Assembly (NCBI GenBank): GCA_003212315.1 | Contig: QCQB01000006.1 | Span: 1-64,000, forward strand | Reading direction: 5' to 3' | From: SAR116 cluster bacterium AG-447-C21 | GTDB taxonomy: Bacteria > Pseudomonadota > Alphaproteobacteria > Thalassobaculales > Thalassobaculaceae | DNA length: 64,000 bases | Shown here: positions 46,469 through 57,541 of the stretch, one piece after another | Numbering within the stretch: the first letter of the stretch is position 1 | Layout of the letters: each line of letters opens with the position of its first letter | Made by a program: the position numbers and the translations under genes | Notes under the pieces: model-generated | Database searches by the model: none | The model's input: the letters and a program-made list of their open reading frames with translations, nothing else | What the model was told of the DNA's origin: nothing

Positions 46469-47038
46469 ATGTCACAACGAGTCTGTTTGGGTGTAATTAT
46501 TGGGGTGCACGGTATTAAGGGTCTAGTGCGCATCAAAAGCTACACACAAACAGATAGTGATTTAGTGTCGTATGGAAATCTCGAAGACACGGTCGGAAAT
46601 AAATTAAAACTCAAGATAAAGGGGCGAGCAAAATCGGCCCTATTAGCAGAAGTTGAAGGGGTTGTTGACCGAACCGGCGCCGAAAAATTAAAAGGGGAGA
46701 AACTTTTTATTTCAAGAGATGCGCTACCTACTCCTGGTGAAGACGAGTTTTATTATGCTGACCTTGTTGGTCTTTCAGTTTATGATCATAAAGAAGTTTT
46801 TATTGGAAAAGTGAGTGGCGTGCATGATTTTGGGGCTGGAGCGCTACTCGACGTTGATCTGGACGGATCTGATAAGTCAGCTTTGATTCCTTTCACCAAA
46901 GAATGTGTGCCTGTAGTCGACCTGGATGCTAAAAAACTTATAATAGAACCAACCTTAGGTTTAATTGATGACAGTGATGAAAATTTTAATAGCAAAATGA
47001 CCCCTGAAAAGAATGGGGAGGTCAAATCATGCATGTAA
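46469..47038 (+). CDS. rimM: 16S rRNA processing protein RimM
   Basis: Assembly factor for the 30S head that binds S19. The N-terminal barrel has [20 protein letters not shown] and the PRC barrel has [20 protein letters not shown], then [20 protein letters not shown]. It has 189 residues with a short charged tail. It overlaps trmD by 10 bases and follows rpsP by 41. Confidence 0.95.
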   Translation: MSQRVCLGVIIGVHGIKGLVRIKSYTQTDSDLVSYGNLEDTVGNKLKLKIKGRAKSALLAEVEGVVDRTGAEKLKGEKLFISRDALPTPGEDEFYYADLVGLSVYDHKEVFIGKVSGVHDFGAGALLDVDLDGSDKSALIPFTKECVPVVDLDAKKLIIEPTLGLIDDSDENFNSKMTPEKNGEVKSCM

Positions 47039-47742
47039 AAGGACCGCGATATTCGTGGAATGCAACGGTTCTAACCCTTTTCCCTGATATGTTCCCAGGG
47101 CCTCTAGGGCAATCTTTAGCTGGAAAGGCGTTAAAAACAGGAATTTGGTCACTAAAATTACTAGACATTCGAGCTTTTGCGGGCGATAAGCACCGCTCAG
47201 TAGACGCGCCACCCTTTGGGGGTGGGGCTGGAATGATTTTGAGGCCAGATGTGATGGACGCTGCGTTGGCTTCTGTAGATCAGTTGCCGGGACGCAGAAT
47301 ATACCTCTCGCCGAGAGGTAAAAGTTTTGATCAGTCGGTAGCAGAATCTTTAGTTGAAGACCCAGGCGTGGTCTTAATATGTGGGAGGTTTGAAGGTCTC
47401 GATCAACGGCTAATAGACGCTAGAAACTTGGAAGAGATAAGTCTTGGTGACTATGTCTTATCAGGTGGCGAAATTGCTGGCTTAGCCGTTCTTGATGCCT
47501 GTGTTAGGTTGTTGCCAGGCGTTTTAGGGTCGGAAGAAGGTTTAAAAGAGGAAAGTTTTACAAAAGGGTTGCTTGAGTACCCTCTTTATACTCAGCCGAG
47601 GGAATGGAAAGGAAAAACTGTTCCAGAAGTCTTGTTGTCAGGCCACCATGGCGATATAAAAACATGGCAGCGTGAGCAAGCAGAAATGGTTACACGGGAT
47701 CGGCGTCCAGATCTTTGGGCACGGTATCGGGAAAAAAGTTGA
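47029..47742 (+). CDS. trmD: tRNA (guanine-37-N1)-methyltransferase TrmD
   Basis: Methylates G37 of tRNAs to prevent frameshifting. The deep SPOUT knot is visible in [36 protein letters not shown] and [20 protein letters not shown]; the target-binding [20 protein letters not shown] is near residue 57. It has 237 residues. It overlaps rimM by 10 bases, and rplS starts 52 bases after its stop. Confidence 0.97.
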   Translation: MHVKGPRYSWNATVLTLFPDMFPGPLGQSLAGKALKTGIWSLKLLDIRAFAGDKHRSVDAPPFGGGAGMILRPDVMDAALASVDQLPGRRIYLSPRGKSFDQSVAESLVEDPGVVLICGRFEGLDQRLIDARNLEEISLGDYVLSGGEIAGLAVLDACVRLLPGVLGSEEGLKEESFTKGLLEYPLYTQPREWKGKTVPEVLLSGHHGDIKTWQREQAEMVTRDRRPDLWARYREKS

Positions 47743-47794
47743 ATGGAAAGGTCTTGTTACTACAGAGGCCGCAATAAAATATGGAGTTGGGCGG

Positions 47795-48178
47795 ATGAAC
47801 ATCGTCGAAAAGATTAGCCAAGATCAAATTGATAAAGTAGCGGAAGGCAGGCCTGTTCCAGAATTTGGACCTGGCGACACACTAAAGGTCCATGTCAAAG
47901 TAGTTGAAGGTACGCGAGAGAGAGTTCAAATTTTCGAAGGCGTATGTATCGCGCGCAAAGCTGACTCGATTAATTCTAATTTCACGGTGCGAAAAATTTC
48001 GTATGGCGAGGGAGTGGAAAGAGTTTTCCCCCTATATTCCCCCAGAATAGATCAGATAGAAGTTGTTCGACGGGGTAGAGTGCGTCGAGCCAAATTATAC
48101 TATTTGAGAGGACGCAGAGGTAAATCGGCAAGAATTGCAGAAAAAATTCAGCGGACCAGCAAAAGTTCTGAGAGCTAA
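47795..48178 (+). CDS. rplS: 50S ribosomal protein L19
   Basis: Large-subunit protein at the 30S/50S interface. From ATG 47795, with GGAG upstream, it has 127 residues: [30 protein letters not shown], and the signature [20 protein letters not shown] followed by [20 protein letters not shown]. The open frame runs further back into trmD, but that part is not L19. It ends the ribosomal part of the operon; 236 bases separate it from leuC. Confidence 0.97.
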   Translation: MNIVEKISQDQIDKVAEGRPVPEFGPGDTLKVHVKVVEGTRERVQIFEGVCIARKADSINSNFTVRKISYGEGVERVFPLYSPRIDQIEVVRRGRVRRAKLYYLRGRRGKSARIAEKIQRTSKSSES

Positions 48179-48414
48179 TAGCAAGGGTACTAAAGTGGAT
48201 CAGTTTAGCTAAACGGATTAAAAATCCCTAGATACTTGGGCAAAACCTATTATCAATATGATGATACAATAACGCATTAGGCCTGTTGTCCAATAAGTAT
48301 AAAATCAGCTTTGTCAGTTAGATTTTTTCAATTAGAGTTTTTAAGAGATACATACCGACTCCCACATGGGAGCTTCTGGGGACCGACATTGGTAGTAATG
48401 GGAGACGCTGTAAG

Positions 48415-49821
48415 ATGTCAAAGCCACGCACACTTTTTGATAAAATATGGGATGCTCATCTAGTTGACACACAAGATGACGGCACTTGCTTGATATATAT
48501 CGATAGGCATCTTGTTCATGAGGTTACAAGTCCGCAAGCATTCGAGGGGCTAAGAACTGCCGGCAGACGGGTCAGGAGAACTGACCTTACTTTAGCTGTG
48601 GCCGATCACAATACACCGACCACCGATATATCAGAGGGTATTGCCGAGGAAGAGTCCCGTATCCAAGTCGAAACCTTAGAGGAAAATGTAAAAGAATTTG
48701 GTGTTCCTTATATTGATCTCAACGATGCGCGGAGAGGCATAGTCCACATTATTGGACCAGAGCAAGGTTTCACCCAACCGGGTATGACAATCGTTTGTGG
48801 TGATAGCCATACCGCGACGCATGGCGCTTTTGGTGCTTTGGCCTTTGGAATTGGTACGTCTGAGGTAGAACATGTCTTAGCCACGCAGACATTGCTCCAA
48901 AAGCCAGCCAAAAACATGAGGGTAACCGTAGAGGGGTCTTTACCAACTGGCGTGACAGCAAAAGACGTGATTCTTGCTGTGATTGGAAAAATTGGAACAG
49001 CGGGTGGCACAGGGCATGTCATCGAGTTTGCAGGTGAGGCTATTAAAAATCTTTCTATGGAATCAAGAATGACTGTCTGTAATATGGCAATTGAGGGCGG
49101 AGCGAGAGCTGGTATGATTGCCCCAGATGAAACCACCTTTGAATATATGAGAGGAAAGCCGATGGCACCAAAGGCTGGGGCGTTTGAGCAGGCGGTAGCT
49201 TATTGGAAGACATTACCGTCAGATGAAGGTGCTGTATACGATAAGGAAGTTGTTCTCAAGGCTTCTGATATAGTGCCCCAGGTTACTTGGGGCACTAATC
49301 CTGAAGAAGTAGTGCCAATAACAGGGCTAATCCCCAATCCAGATGATATTGAGGATGCAGTCAGACGTTCAAAAATTGAACGATCGATCGAATACATGGG
49401 TTTAAAAGCGGGAACTCCGATATCGGAGGTCCAAATTGATAAAGTTTTTATAGGCTCGTGCACGAATGGGCGTATTGAAGACTTGAGAGCTGTCGCGGAA
49501 GTTGCGAAAGGTAGGAAAGTCGCCTCGGGGGTCCACGCTATGATTGTTGCAGGCTCAGGTTTGGTTAAAGAACAAGCAGAAGAAGAAGGCCTTGGAGCCA
49601 TCTTCGAAGAAGCTGGCTTCGACTGGCGTCAGGAACCGGGATGCTCTATGTGCTTGGCGATGAATGCCGACAAATTAGAGCCCGGCGAACGATGTGCATC
49701 CACGTCAAACCGAAATTTTGAGGGTAGGCAAGGTCCTGGTAGTCGAACGCACCTAGTTAGCCCAGCAATGGCGGCTATGGCAGCAATAAAAGGTCGGTTG
49801 GCCGATGTTCGTGATTTGTAG
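48415..49821 (+). CDS. leuC: 3-isopropylmalate dehydratase large subunit LeuC
   Basis: Aconitase-type subunit that isomerises isopropylmalate in leucine synthesis. Its 4Fe-4S cluster cysteines are in [12 protein letters not shown] and [11 protein letters not shown], with [20 protein letters not shown] earlier in the sequence. It has 468 residues. The leader from rplS contains a short 14-base hairpin (48359-48372) but no leucine-rich leader peptide. LeuD follows 22 bases downstream. Confidence 0.97.
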   Translation: MSKPRTLFDKIWDAHLVDTQDDGTCLIYIDRHLVHEVTSPQAFEGLRTAGRRVRRTDLTLAVADHNTPTTDISEGIAEEESRIQVETLEENVKEFGVPYIDLNDARRGIVHIIGPEQGFTQPGMTIVCGDSHTATHGAFGALAFGIGTSEVEHVLATQTLLQKPAKNMRVTVEGSLPTGVTAKDVILAVIGKIGTAGGTGHVIEFAGEAIKNLSMESRMTVCNMAIEGGARAGMIAPDETTFEYMRGKPMAPKAGAFEQAVAYWKTLPSDEGAVYDKEVVLKASDIVPQVTWGTNPEEVVPITGLIPNPDDIEDAVRRSKIERSIEYMGLKAGTPISEVQIDKVFIGSCTNGRIEDLRAVAEVAKGRKVASGVHAMIVAGSGLVKEQAEEEGLGAIFEEAGFDWRQEPGCSMCLAMNADKLEPGERCASTSNRNFEGRQGPGSRTHLVSPAMAAMAAIKGRLADVRDL

Positions 49822-49843
49822 AAGTCAGGGGGGGGTTTAAATA

Positions 49844-50449
49844 ATGGAGAAATTTGATAAGCATAGAGGCGTTGCAGCGCCCCTTAATATGATTAATATC
49901 GATACTGACAAATTAATTCCAAAACAATTCTTGAAAACTATAAAAAGAACTGGATTGGGAAAACATCTGTTTAACGAGATCCGGTTTAACGCCGATGGAA
50001 GCGAAAATGAAGACTTTGTGTTAAACAAGCCCGCGTATCGTGAGGCAAGTATACTAGTAGCTGGCGATAACTTTGGTTGTGGATCTTCTCGTGAACACGC
50101 GCCGTGGGCCTTATTAGATTATGGCGTGAAGTGCGTTATTTCTACCAGCTTTGCAGACATCTTTTTTAACAACTGTTTCAAAAATGGTATTTTACCCATC
50201 GTGGTCTCAAAGGAAGAGCTGGATCAATTGATGGATGATGCAGACAATGGAGCGAATTCAGTTTTAGATATAGATTTGGAAAACCAGCATATAGGTCGCC
50301 CTAATGGGGAGAAAATAAAATTTGAAATTGATGAATTTCGTAAGCACTGTCTGATAAATGGTTTAGATGACATCGGTTTGACCATGCAAAAGCAATCTAA
50401 TATTGATGATTTTGAAAAGAAACGTGAAGCAGAAAAGCCTTGGATTTAA
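49844..50449 (+). CDS. leuD: 3-isopropylmalate dehydratase small subunit LeuD
   Basis: Swivelling-domain partner of LeuC. The family marks are [20 protein letters not shown], the active loop [20 protein letters not shown], and [17 protein letters not shown]. It has 201 residues. It lies between leuC and leuB, all in one direction, so the three leucine genes are very probably co-transcribed. Confidence 0.97.
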   Translation: MEKFDKHRGVAAPLNMINIDTDKLIPKQFLKTIKRTGLGKHLFNEIRFNADGSENEDFVLNKPAYREASILVAGDNFGCGSSREHAPWALLDYGVKCVISTSFADIFFNNCFKNGILPIVVSKEELDQLMDDADNGANSVLDIDLENQHIGRPNGEKIKFEIDEFRKHCLINGLDDIGLTMQKQSNIDDFEKKREAEKPWI

Positions 50450-50502
50450 ACTGGGCGACGCTTAGCTGCTGAAAAACGGGGATTGATTTTAAGGAAACTG
50501 AG

Positions 50503-51615
50503 ATGGCATCAAATAGAAAATTACTTGTACTACCGGGTGATGGAATTGGGCCCGAGGTTGTGGGGCAAGTCCTAAGAGTTGTTGACTGGCTTGGCGCTAA
50601 ACGGTCTTTGTCGTTTGACCTACAGGAGGGGTTGGTTGGTGGAGCGGCATATGATGCACACGGGACACCATTAACGGATGAAACCCTCGGTGATGCAGTT
50701 AGTGCCGATGCTGTTTTGTTTGGATCGGTTGGTGGTCCAAAATATGATGATTTACCGTTCGAGCTAAAACCCGAAAGAGGCTTGCTGCGCCTGCGAAAGG
50801 AGATGGATCTTTTCGCGAACCTTCGCCCTGCAATGGTTTTTGATGCAATGGTAGACTCTTCAACATTGAAAAAGGAAGTGATAGCAGGCCTTGATATTTT
50901 AATCCTTCGTGAGCTCACAGGAGGTATTTATTTCGCTGAACCTCGTGGCATCGAGGAATTACCTAATGGAGAAAAGAAAGGTTACGATACAAATTTATAT
51001 ACGACGTCAGAAATTGAAAGAATTGGCCGAGTAGCAATTGACCTTGCTCGAAAGCGACGTGGAAAAGTTACGTCAGTTGAAAAAGCTAATGTAATGATGT
51101 CGGGGATACTCTGGCGCGAAGTTATGGATAATTTATTTAAAGGTGAAGCTCAAGGCATTGAAACAGAACACATGTATGCTGACAATTGTGGAATGCAGTT
51201 AGTGAGAAACCCAAAACAGTTTGATGTTATAGTAACAGATAATCTTTTTGGTGACATGTTATCAGATTGCGCAGCTATGCTAACTGGGTCTTTAGGGATG
51301 CTTCCGTCGGCCTCTTTAGGGGCGGTAGATGAAACCACTAAAAAGAGATTTGCACTTTATGAACCGGTACACGGGTCAGCTCCAGATATCGCAGGAAAGA
51401 AAATGGCTAATCCTATAGCCGAACTCTTAAGCTTCTCCATGTCCTTACGATACTCCTTTGATATGCAGGAGGACGCAGACTTGATTGACAATGCTATACA
51501 ATCTGTTCTGGCATCTGGCATCAGAACACCTGACATTATGCAGAATGGAATGACGTTAGTTTCGACTGATGCAATGATGGACAATATCCTCAAAGCACTG
51601 GACCAATCGGTTTAA
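50503..51615 (+). CDS. leuB: 3-isopropylmalate dehydrogenase LeuB
   Basis: NAD-dependent decarboxylating dehydrogenase of leucine synthesis. It has the start [20 protein letters not shown], the substrate region [29 protein letters not shown], the metal site [20 protein letters not shown], and the NAD-binding [20 protein letters not shown]. It has 370 residues. LeuA is not in the window. asd follows after 86 bases. Confidence 0.97.
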   Translation: MASNRKLLVLPGDGIGPEVVGQVLRVVDWLGAKRSLSFDLQEGLVGGAAYDAHGTPLTDETLGDAVSADAVLFGSVGGPKYDDLPFELKPERGLLRLRKEMDLFANLRPAMVFDAMVDSSTLKKEVIAGLDILILRELTGGIYFAEPRGIEELPNGEKKGYDTNLYTTSEIERIGRVAIDLARKRRGKVTSVEKANVMMSGILWREVMDNLFKGEAQGIETEHMYADNCGMQLVRNPKQFDVIVTDNLFGDMLSDCAAMLTGSLGMLPSASLGAVDETTKKRFALYEPVHGSAPDIAGKKMANPIAELLSFSMSLRYSFDMQEDADLIDNAIQSVLASGIRTPDIMQNGMTLVSTDAMMDNILKALDQSV

Positions 51616-51701
51616 AAACCTTTGATGAGTGCATCATGAAAATTCAAATTGATTAAAAGTCTCCTTTTAAATTCATTTGAAATATTAGGACTGGGCAAGT
51701 T

Positions 51702-52727
51702 ATGAGTTTTAAAATCGCAGTAGTTGGCGCAACAGGCGCGGTCGGCAGAGAAATGCTACAGACTCTTGAGGAGCGGAGTGTTCCGATTAAGGAAATTGTA
51801 GCATTAGCCTCTGAAAAATCTTTGGGTAAAGAGGTGTCGTTCGGAGAGAAAAAGCCTCTAACGGTTCAAAATCTTGAAACCTTTGATTTCACAGGCTGCG
51901 ATATAGCTTTATTCTCTGCGGGCGGTGCCATAGCAGAAAAATTTGGACCAAAGGCAGCTCAACAGGGCGCTGTGGTCATCGATAATAGCTCGCGTTGGAG
52001 AATGGAATCTGACATACCGTTAATAGTTCCAGAAGTGAATTCAGCAGCGTTGGCTGGATATTCAAAAAGAAATATAATAGCTAATCCAAATTGCTCTACT
52101 GCTCAGCTTGTCATGGCTTTAAAGCCTTTACACGATATTTTTAAAATTAATCGCGTAGTTGTCTCAACTTATCAGTCAGTGTCGGGAGCGGGCAGCACAG
52201 GTATGGATGAGTTGTTCAATCAGACGCGGGCCGTTTACGTTAATGATCCAATAGAAAATAAAGAATTCACGAAAAAAATAGCTTTCAACTGCATCCCTCA
52301 TATCGACATATTTATGAATGATGGATTTACAAAAGAAGAATGGAAAATGACGGCCGAAACCCGTAAAATCTTGGACCCAAATATTAATGTTGTTGCACAT
52401 TGTGTCAGGGTTCCGGTCTTTATTGGTCATGCGGAGGCCGTTTTCATAGAGACAGATAAACCAGTGGATGAACAAGGAGCACGTGACGTTCTAGGTTCAT
52501 TCCCAGGAGTCATAGTTGTTGATCATCGTGAAGATGGTGGATATGTGACACCAGAGGAATGCGCCGGGGAAGATGGCGTCTATATTAGTAGATTGCGACG
52601 TGACCCCACCGTAAAAAACGGTCTAGTATTCTGGTGTGTGTCGGATAACCTCCGTAAAGGCGCAGCGTTGAATGCAGTACAAATTGCGGAAGCACTGATT
52701 GAAAATCATCTAACGCCGACGGGATAA
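51702..52727 (+). CDS. asd: Aspartate-semialdehyde dehydrogenase Asd
   Basis: Makes aspartate semialdehyde for lysine, threonine, methionine and diaminopimelate. The NADP-binding start is VVGATGAVGREMLQTLEE, the catalytic cysteine is in NPNCSTAQLVMALKPL, and the substrate histidine is in VAHCVRVPVFIGHAEAVFIE. It has 341 residues. It closes the run that begins with ffh and feeds the pathway of dapB and dapF. Confidence 0.97.
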   Translation: MSFKIAVVGATGAVGREMLQTLEERSVPIKEIVALASEKSLGKEVSFGEKKPLTVQNLETFDFTGCDIALFSAGGAIAEKFGPKAAQQGAVVIDNSSRWRMESDIPLIVPEVNSAALAGYSKRNIIANPNCSTAQLVMALKPLHDIFKINRVVVSTYQSVSGAGSTGMDELFNQTRAVYVNDPIENKEFTKKIAFNCIPHIDIFMNDGFTKEEWKMTAETRKILDPNINVVAHCVRVPVFIGHAEAVFIETDKPVDEQGARDVLGSFPGVIVVDHREDGGYVTPEECAGEDGVYISRLRRDPTVKNGLVFWCVSDNLRKGAALNAVQIAEALIENHLTPTG

Positions 52728-52755
52728 CAATTTCACTGTGAATAAAGTAAAAAAA

Positions 52756-53583
52756 TTATTTGTGGTTACTTGGCTTTTTAATCTGTGATAATTGTTTCAA
52801 GACGGGCAACACACTCAATTCTTTTGAACCCTCTTTTTGCGTTTCGCTAACAACTAGTGAACACGCCTCAGTTGCAAAATTAAGTGCGTTGTATAAATCC
52901 TTTGTATGCAAAAAAGCACCCGTAAATAAAGCGGAAAATAAGTCCCCGGTTCCACTAAATTTGCGATTTAGTTTAGGTGTCGAAATGGCCCAGAATGCGT
53001 CACTGGTTACCACATAGTTTGTGAGGGTTTCAAATTCAGGAATACCTGTTACTACAACAGTCTTGGCGCCACGTTTTATCAAATACTTTGAAGCTGTTTT
53101 CAATGAGGAAACATCGTTTATCTTAGATCCAGATAACCAACCTAACTCACTTTGGTTGGGGAGTATGATATCAGCTTTCGGAAGAAGGTCATTTTTAAAA
53201 GCTTCAATCAAGCCATTTTCCACATAAATTTGATCATCATCTCCAATCACAGGGTCTAGTAGATAGATAGCTGTTTCGTTTTGCTCTTTTATTAATTCTA
53301 TTGTCTGTGAAACCGTTTTGGCAGTCTCCACCTCACCTAAATAACCAGACAAAACTGCATCACATTCGCTGAGTATATTAAGGTTCGTCAAACCATTGAT
53401 CTCTTCTTGAAGCTTGTGGGCCTCTTTGACTGAGCCCGTGAAGCTTCCATAGCCGGGATGGTTCGAGAAATTGACGGTATCAACGCACCATACATCATAG
53501 CCCAAAGCTTGAAGTACGGGTCTTGCGATGTTGTTTCCAACGTATCCAAATATGACCGAAGATTGGATGCTTAGTACAGCCAC
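52756..53583 (-). CDS. pdxY: Pyridoxal kinase (PdxY/PdxK type)
   Basis: Phosphorylates pyridoxal in the vitamin B6 salvage path. The ribokinase fold has SVIFGYVGNNIARPVLQALG at the start, DTVNFSNHPGYGSFTG, YLLDPVIGDDDQIYVENGL, LPNQSELGWLSG, and the anion-hole signature KFSGTGDLFSALFTGAFL with the catalytic aspartate. It has 275 residues. It starts with GTG 53581-53583, with only a distant AAGGA. It is convergent with asd. Confidence 0.9.
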   Translation of the reverse strand: MAVLSIQSSVIFGYVGNNIARPVLQALGYDVWCVDTVNFSNHPGYGSFTGSVKEAHKLQEEINGLTNLNILSECDAVLSGYLGEVETAKTVSQTIELIKEQNETAIYLLDPVIGDDDQIYVENGLIEAFKNDLLPKADIILPNQSELGWLSGSKINDVSSLKTASKYLIKRGAKTVVVTGIPEFETLTNYVVTSDAFWAISTPKLNRKFSGTGDLFSALFTGAFLHTKDLYNALNFATEACSLVVSETQKEGSKELSVLPVLKQLSQIKKPSNHK

Positions 53584-53607
53584 AGTATATAATAGATCCT
53601 TAAGAAA

Positions 53608-54228
53608 CTAACTAATATAGGGTTTAAGATGCGTATTTATTTGATGTCGCATTTCACGATCAAAGCTTTTCATCAGGCGTTCAACCAAATTATACCATAA
53701 ACGAGACTGAAGATTCGGGGATGCATCCTCGCGCAAGGTTTGTGATCGTGATGCAGATGCTCGTGCAATCGATTTCTCTTGGTCTTTAAAGATTTCTAGT
53801 CTCACATTTACGTTAGCTTTAAAGCGTTTTGATTGATCTATTGAAAATATACCCTTAATCCCCTTTTGTATTTTCAAGTTTTCCTGAATGACTGACCCAT
53901 TCGTTATGACAAACTGGGCTATGCCAGATTGACCAATTGGCCGCAAAATATCAGATGCCCAACGCTCAGCGCTTGCACCTGGCGATATGGGAACGAGATG
54001 TTCCACATTAGGAAATTTAAATGGCATTTTGAATTCATTAATAATTTGGATCCTTTTGACATCTAACTGAATTATACTCTGATGTTTAAAGGTTAGCTCG
54101 GGTAAAGGATTTTCAAGGTTAGGTGTATCGCAGCCGGCTAGTGGAATAAATAATACAAAAATGAATAGCAGTTTTTGATAAAGCTTTTCCCTAGTGATTA
54201 ATTCAGTTTCTTTGATTATATCTCTCAC
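53608..54228 (-). CDS. Hypothetical lipoprotein downstream of hslO
   Basis: I do not recognise a characterised family. It has 206 residues with a signal peptide ending at LAGC (cysteine 33). The rest is polar with a conserved-looking WASDILRPIGQSGIAQFVI and a helical C-terminus that holds RASASRSQTLRED and ends with an Arg/Lys-rich stretch. Similar lipoproteins are found beside hslO and argF in alphaproteobacteria. It starts with GTG 54226-54228, with GGAG about seven bases upstream. It is 19 bases after hslO, so they are probably one transcript. Confidence 0.75.
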   Translation of the reverse strand: MRDIIKETELITREKLYQKLLFIFVLFIPLAGCDTPNLENPLPELTFKHQSIIQLDVKRIQIINEFKMPFKFPNVEHLVPISPGASAERWASDILRPIGQSGIAQFVITNGSVIQENLKIQKGIKGIFSIDQSKRFKANVNVRLEIFKDQEKSIARASASRSQTLREDASPNLQSRLWYNLVERLMKSFDREMRHQINTHLKPYIS

Positions 54229-54247
54229 TGAATACTCCGGTTTGTAA

Positions 54248-55237
54248 CTATACAGGGCGACTTAGCTTTTTGGACTCATCAATTCTCACAAGCGCTTCAT
54301 CATCGTAAATTCTCTCGGTCTTACAAAACTCACAAGTCACCGTTATTACACCATCAACTTTCATATCATCCCTTTCTTGAATATCAAGGGAATGCAGTAG
54401 TCTCTCAACTTTTTCTACTGAACATCTACATTGAGCTATTATAGGCTTAGTGGGATATACTCGTACACCAGTTTCATGAAATAACTGGAATAAAAGCTTC
54501 TCAGGCGTTTCTAGATTATTGAGTAACTCAGCATGTTTACAGCTACCAAGCATAACTGCGGCATTGCGCCATCCCTCATCATATTCATCTTCCGTTATTC
54601 CTTTAGGAACGCCCTTTCCGCCAGAGAATCCAACCCGCTGTAACATTATGGCACCGCCCTTCCAATTCGCATCGGATGATTGCTCTACTGCTAGACTTAT
54701 TACGGTCTCAAGTTGTTCCGAATTTTGAAAATAGGCGTGTGTACAGTCGACTAGACTTGAACTAGATAACTCTACTATTCCTTGATAGCGCTCGCCTTTA
54801 TCGCCTTGATCTACTGTGAACGCTATATATCCACCACCTGTAAGTTTTTGAAGTGGAGGTTGGTCTCCGAGTTGTAGGTTCAATGATCTTAACTGCTCAG
54901 CATTAAAGCTGGCATAGCCGCGTAACTCGCCTTTGCTTGTAACGTCTGCCATCAGGGTTTTTATAGGGCCTTTGCCGCTTACTTGTAATGTGAATACACC
55001 CTCATATTTGAGTGCACTAGATAGGCATGGAGCTAACACAAGCATTTCACCCAACAAATGTGCTACGGGATCGGGGTATTTGTGCTTTTCGAGTATAGAT
55101 GTAGCCGCTGTGCCTAAAGTTACATATCTACCTCGAAGATAATGAGGTTCGATTTGGAAGGGTAAAATAGCATCGCACAATCCATCTCTTTTTTTGTTCG
55201 CCGTGTAGCGGGGCGCGTGTGTCACTTTAGACACCAT
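54248..55237 (-). CDS. hslO: Redox-controlled chaperone Hsp33
   Basis: Cytosolic chaperone switched on by oxidation when its zinc is lost. The cysteines are in [14 protein letters not shown] and [14 protein letters not shown] (CxC then CxxC), as required. The N-terminal domain includes LRGRYVTLG and [10 protein letters not shown]. It has 329 residues. Its start overlaps the end of argF by 16 bases, so translation may be coupled. Confidence 0.95.
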   Translation of the reverse strand: MVSKVTHAPRYTANKKRDGLCDAILPFQIEPHYLRGRYVTLGTAATSILEKHKYPDPVAHLLGEMLVLAPCLSSALKYEGVFTLQVSGKGPIKTLMADVTSKGELRGYASFNAEQLRSLNLQLGDQPPLQKLTGGGYIAFTVDQGDKGERYQGIVELSSSSLVDCTHAYFQNSEQLETVISLAVEQSSDANWKGGAIMLQRVGFSGGKGVPKGITEDEYDEGWRNAAVMLGSCKHAELLNNLETPEKLLFQLFHETGVRVYPTKPIIAQCRCSVEKVERLLHSLDIQERDDMKVDGVITVTCEFCKTERIYDDEALVRIDESKKLSRPV

Positions 55238-56127
55238 AGTAAAATGGCTTTTTGTGTATGGAGACGGTTTTCAGCTTCATCCCAAACAATCGATTGGGGT
55301 CCATCTATAACTTCTCCAGTAACTTCTTCTCCACGATGTGCCGGTAAACAATGCATAAATATAGCATCAGAAGATGCTAGGCTCATCAGTTTTTTATTCA
55401 CTTGATAAGCGGCTAGTCGGTTGTGGGGACTCTGGTTATCATCTCCCATCGAAGTCCAAGTGTCTGTAACAACACAATCAGCACCAGTCACCGCCTCTAC
55501 GGGATCGTCGTACATTTCAACGGAGCTATTATTTTTCCTAGCCCAATCGAATAGGGCCGTATCAGGCGAGTGCTCTACGGGACAGGCGATACGAAGGTTA
55601 AAATTAAATTTAACTGCCGCGTGAATCCAAGATGATGCCATATTATTTCCATCCCCACTCCAGGCTACAGTTTTGCCTTCGATTGGGCCTAAGTGTTCCT
55701 CAAAAGCCATTACATCGGCTAAGAGTTGGCAGGGATGTGAACTGTTGGTTAGGCCATTGATGACCGGCACCGTTGCAAATTCCGCCATCTCAGCGATTTT
55801 TTCACGCTCAAATGTTCTCATCATTATACAATCAACATATCGAGAAAGGGCCCGAGCTGTATCAGCAATACTCTCTCCTCGCCCCGTTTGTAATTCTGAG
55901 CTATTTAGAACAATCACATCCCCACCAAGTTGTTTCATACCAACTTCAAATGAAACGCGGGTGCGAGTGGAAGGTTTTTCAAATATCATTGCTAAGGCTT
56001 TTCCTGCAAGGGGTAGGTCTAGGCCTGCCTTTCCATCCTTCAGTTCTTTTGCATGATCTACTATGAATCGTAGTTCATTAGCGTTAATACTGTCTAAATC
56101 AAGAAAATGTCGATCGGTTGCCGTCAT
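55222..56127 (-). CDS. argF: Ornithine carbamoyltransferase ArgF
   Basis: Makes citrulline from ornithine and carbamoyl phosphate in arginine synthesis. Carbamoyl-phosphate binding is seen in [16 protein letters not shown], and ornithine binding in VFTDTW-type and [11 protein letters not shown] segments (the former reads [10 protein letters not shown]). It has 301 residues. It is 63 bases downstream of argD on the same strand, so argD-argF-hslO form one operon. Confidence 0.97.
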   Translation of the reverse strand: MTATDRHFLDLDSINANELRFIVDHAKELKDGKAGLDLPLAGKALAMIFEKPSTRTRVSFEVGMKQLGGDVIVLNSSELQTGRGESIADTARALSRYVDCIMMRTFEREKIAEMAEFATVPVINGLTNSSHPCQLLADVMAFEEHLGPIEGKTVAWSGDGNNMASSWIHAAVKFNFNLRIACPVEHSPDTALFDWARKNNSSVEMYDDPVEAVTGADCVVTDTWTSMGDDNQSPHNRLAAYQVNKKLMSLASSDAIFMHCLPAHRGEEVTGEVIDGPQSIVWDEAENRLHTQKAILLWCLK

Positions 56128-56190
56128 ATCACGGTCCTCATGGTCGGTAGTAAATCAAATTAAGGGGGTTTATCGGTAAATATGCCGTTT

Positions 56191-57363
56191 TTAGGTTGGC
56201 ATTGTTTTGCACACTTTACTCATTATTTCAACCGCTTCATCCAATTCATTGATTTCTACATTCAGCGGTGGCAATACTCGTAATACATTGTCTCCAGCGA
56301 CTACAGTCAGTAATTTTTGATTTCTGAACTCTGTCATCAAATCTAAATTCGAAATACAACACTTAAGGCCTAGCATCAGTCCTGTGCCACGGACTGAATC
56401 AATGATGTTAGGGTATGAATTAGCCAAATTATCTAATTGATTTTTTAAATAATCGCCTTTTTCTCTAACAGAACTTAAAAAATCCGGCTCTAACATAACG
56501 TCTAAAACAGCATTGGCTGCCGCCATAGCTAAAGGGTTCCCGCCATATGTTGAACCATGGGTGCCAGGAACCATCCCTGCTGCGGCTTTCTCTGTAGCTA
56601 ATACAGCGCCAACCGGGAAACCGCCTCCAATTCCCTTGGCTAAACCCATTACATCTGGTTCCATACGGGCTAACGAATAGGCGAAAAGACTGCCTGATCG
56701 GCTCATACCACACTGAACTTCATCAAAAATTAACAAGGCGTCGAATTCATCGGCTATTTTTCTCAATTCCCGAAGGTACTCTGCTGTTGCAGGATTGATT
56801 CCGCCCTCGCCCTGAATTGGTTCAACTAATATAGCTGCAGTGGTTTCGTCCATCGCCGCTCGCATTTCATTCAGGTTTCCGAAAGCGACATGCTTAAATC
56901 CACCGGGTCGTGGTCCAAAGCCCTCTCTATATTTATCATTATCACCGGCAGATAGTGTTGTTAAAGTGCGTCCATGAAAAGATCCAGTAGCACAAACTAT
57001 TTGGTCGCGCTCTGGTCTTCCGTTAGCGAACTGATATTTTCTGGCAACTTTTAATGCGCCTTCTATGGCTTCGGCACCGGAATTACAAAAAAATACGGTA
57101 TCTGCAAATGAATTATCTACTAATCGATCAGCAAATCTTTGTTGTTCGGGGATATTATAAAGATTTGATACGTGCCATAGTTTCCCAGCTTGTTCTTGGA
57201 GTTTTTTCACTAAATGTGGATGCGCATGCCCCAGAGAGTTTGTGGCGATGCCCGTAGCAAAATCCAAATATCTTTCACCGGTCGCAGTGTATAGATAAGA
57301 GCCTTCCCCGTAATCGAAAGCTATGTCTATTCTTCCGTAAGTAGGCATCACGGCTGTAACCAC
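56191..57363 (-). CDS. argD: Acetylornithine aminotransferase ArgD
   Basis: PLP enzyme that makes N-acetylornithine; in many bacteria it also serves lysine synthesis as succinyl-DAP aminotransferase. The PLP site is seen in LLIFDEVQCGMSRSGSLFAY and the lysine in MGLAKGIGGGFPVGAVLA, with THGSTYGGNPLAMAAANAVL near by. It has 390 residues. The start is GTG 57361-57363, with AAGGAG seven bases upstream. The ATG five codons later is a weaker choice. Confidence 0.95.
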   Translation of the reverse strand: MVTAVMPTYGRIDIAFDYGEGSYLYTATGERYLDFATGIATNSLGHAHPHLVKKLQEQAGKLWHVSNLYNIPEQQRFADRLVDNSFADTVFFCNSGAEAIEGALKVARKYQFANGRPERDQIVCATGSFHGRTLTTLSAGDNDKYREGFGPRPGGFKHVAFGNLNEMRAAMDETTAAILVEPIQGEGGINPATAEYLRELRKIADEFDALLIFDEVQCGMSRSGSLFAYSLARMEPDVMGLAKGIGGGFPVGAVLATEKAAAGMVPGTHGSTYGGNPLAMAAANAVLDVMLEPDFLSSVREKGDYLKNQLDNLANSYPNIIDSVRGTGLMLGLKCCISNLDLMTEFRNQKLLTVVAGDNVLRVLPPLNVEINELDEAVEIMSKVCKTMPT

Positions 57364-57541
57364 GATCGTTCTCCTTAATATTAGATCAAATCGTCAGGAA
57401 CTGAAGAAAACTCTATAAATATAAAAATCAAACCCCTACAGGTGTTGTATGTCAAGCAGCTTAAAGTTTGCCCTCTGAAAATAAGGATACCAGTATAAAG
57501 CATCTATTATCTCAAGGGAACTTGTTTAGATCATTATAACA

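Noticed and set aside
48179-48414. Leader attenuator or leader peptide before leuC
   Set aside because: The only short ORF (9 codons, from 48366) has no leucine codons, and the 14-base hairpin at 48359-48372 has no following U run.
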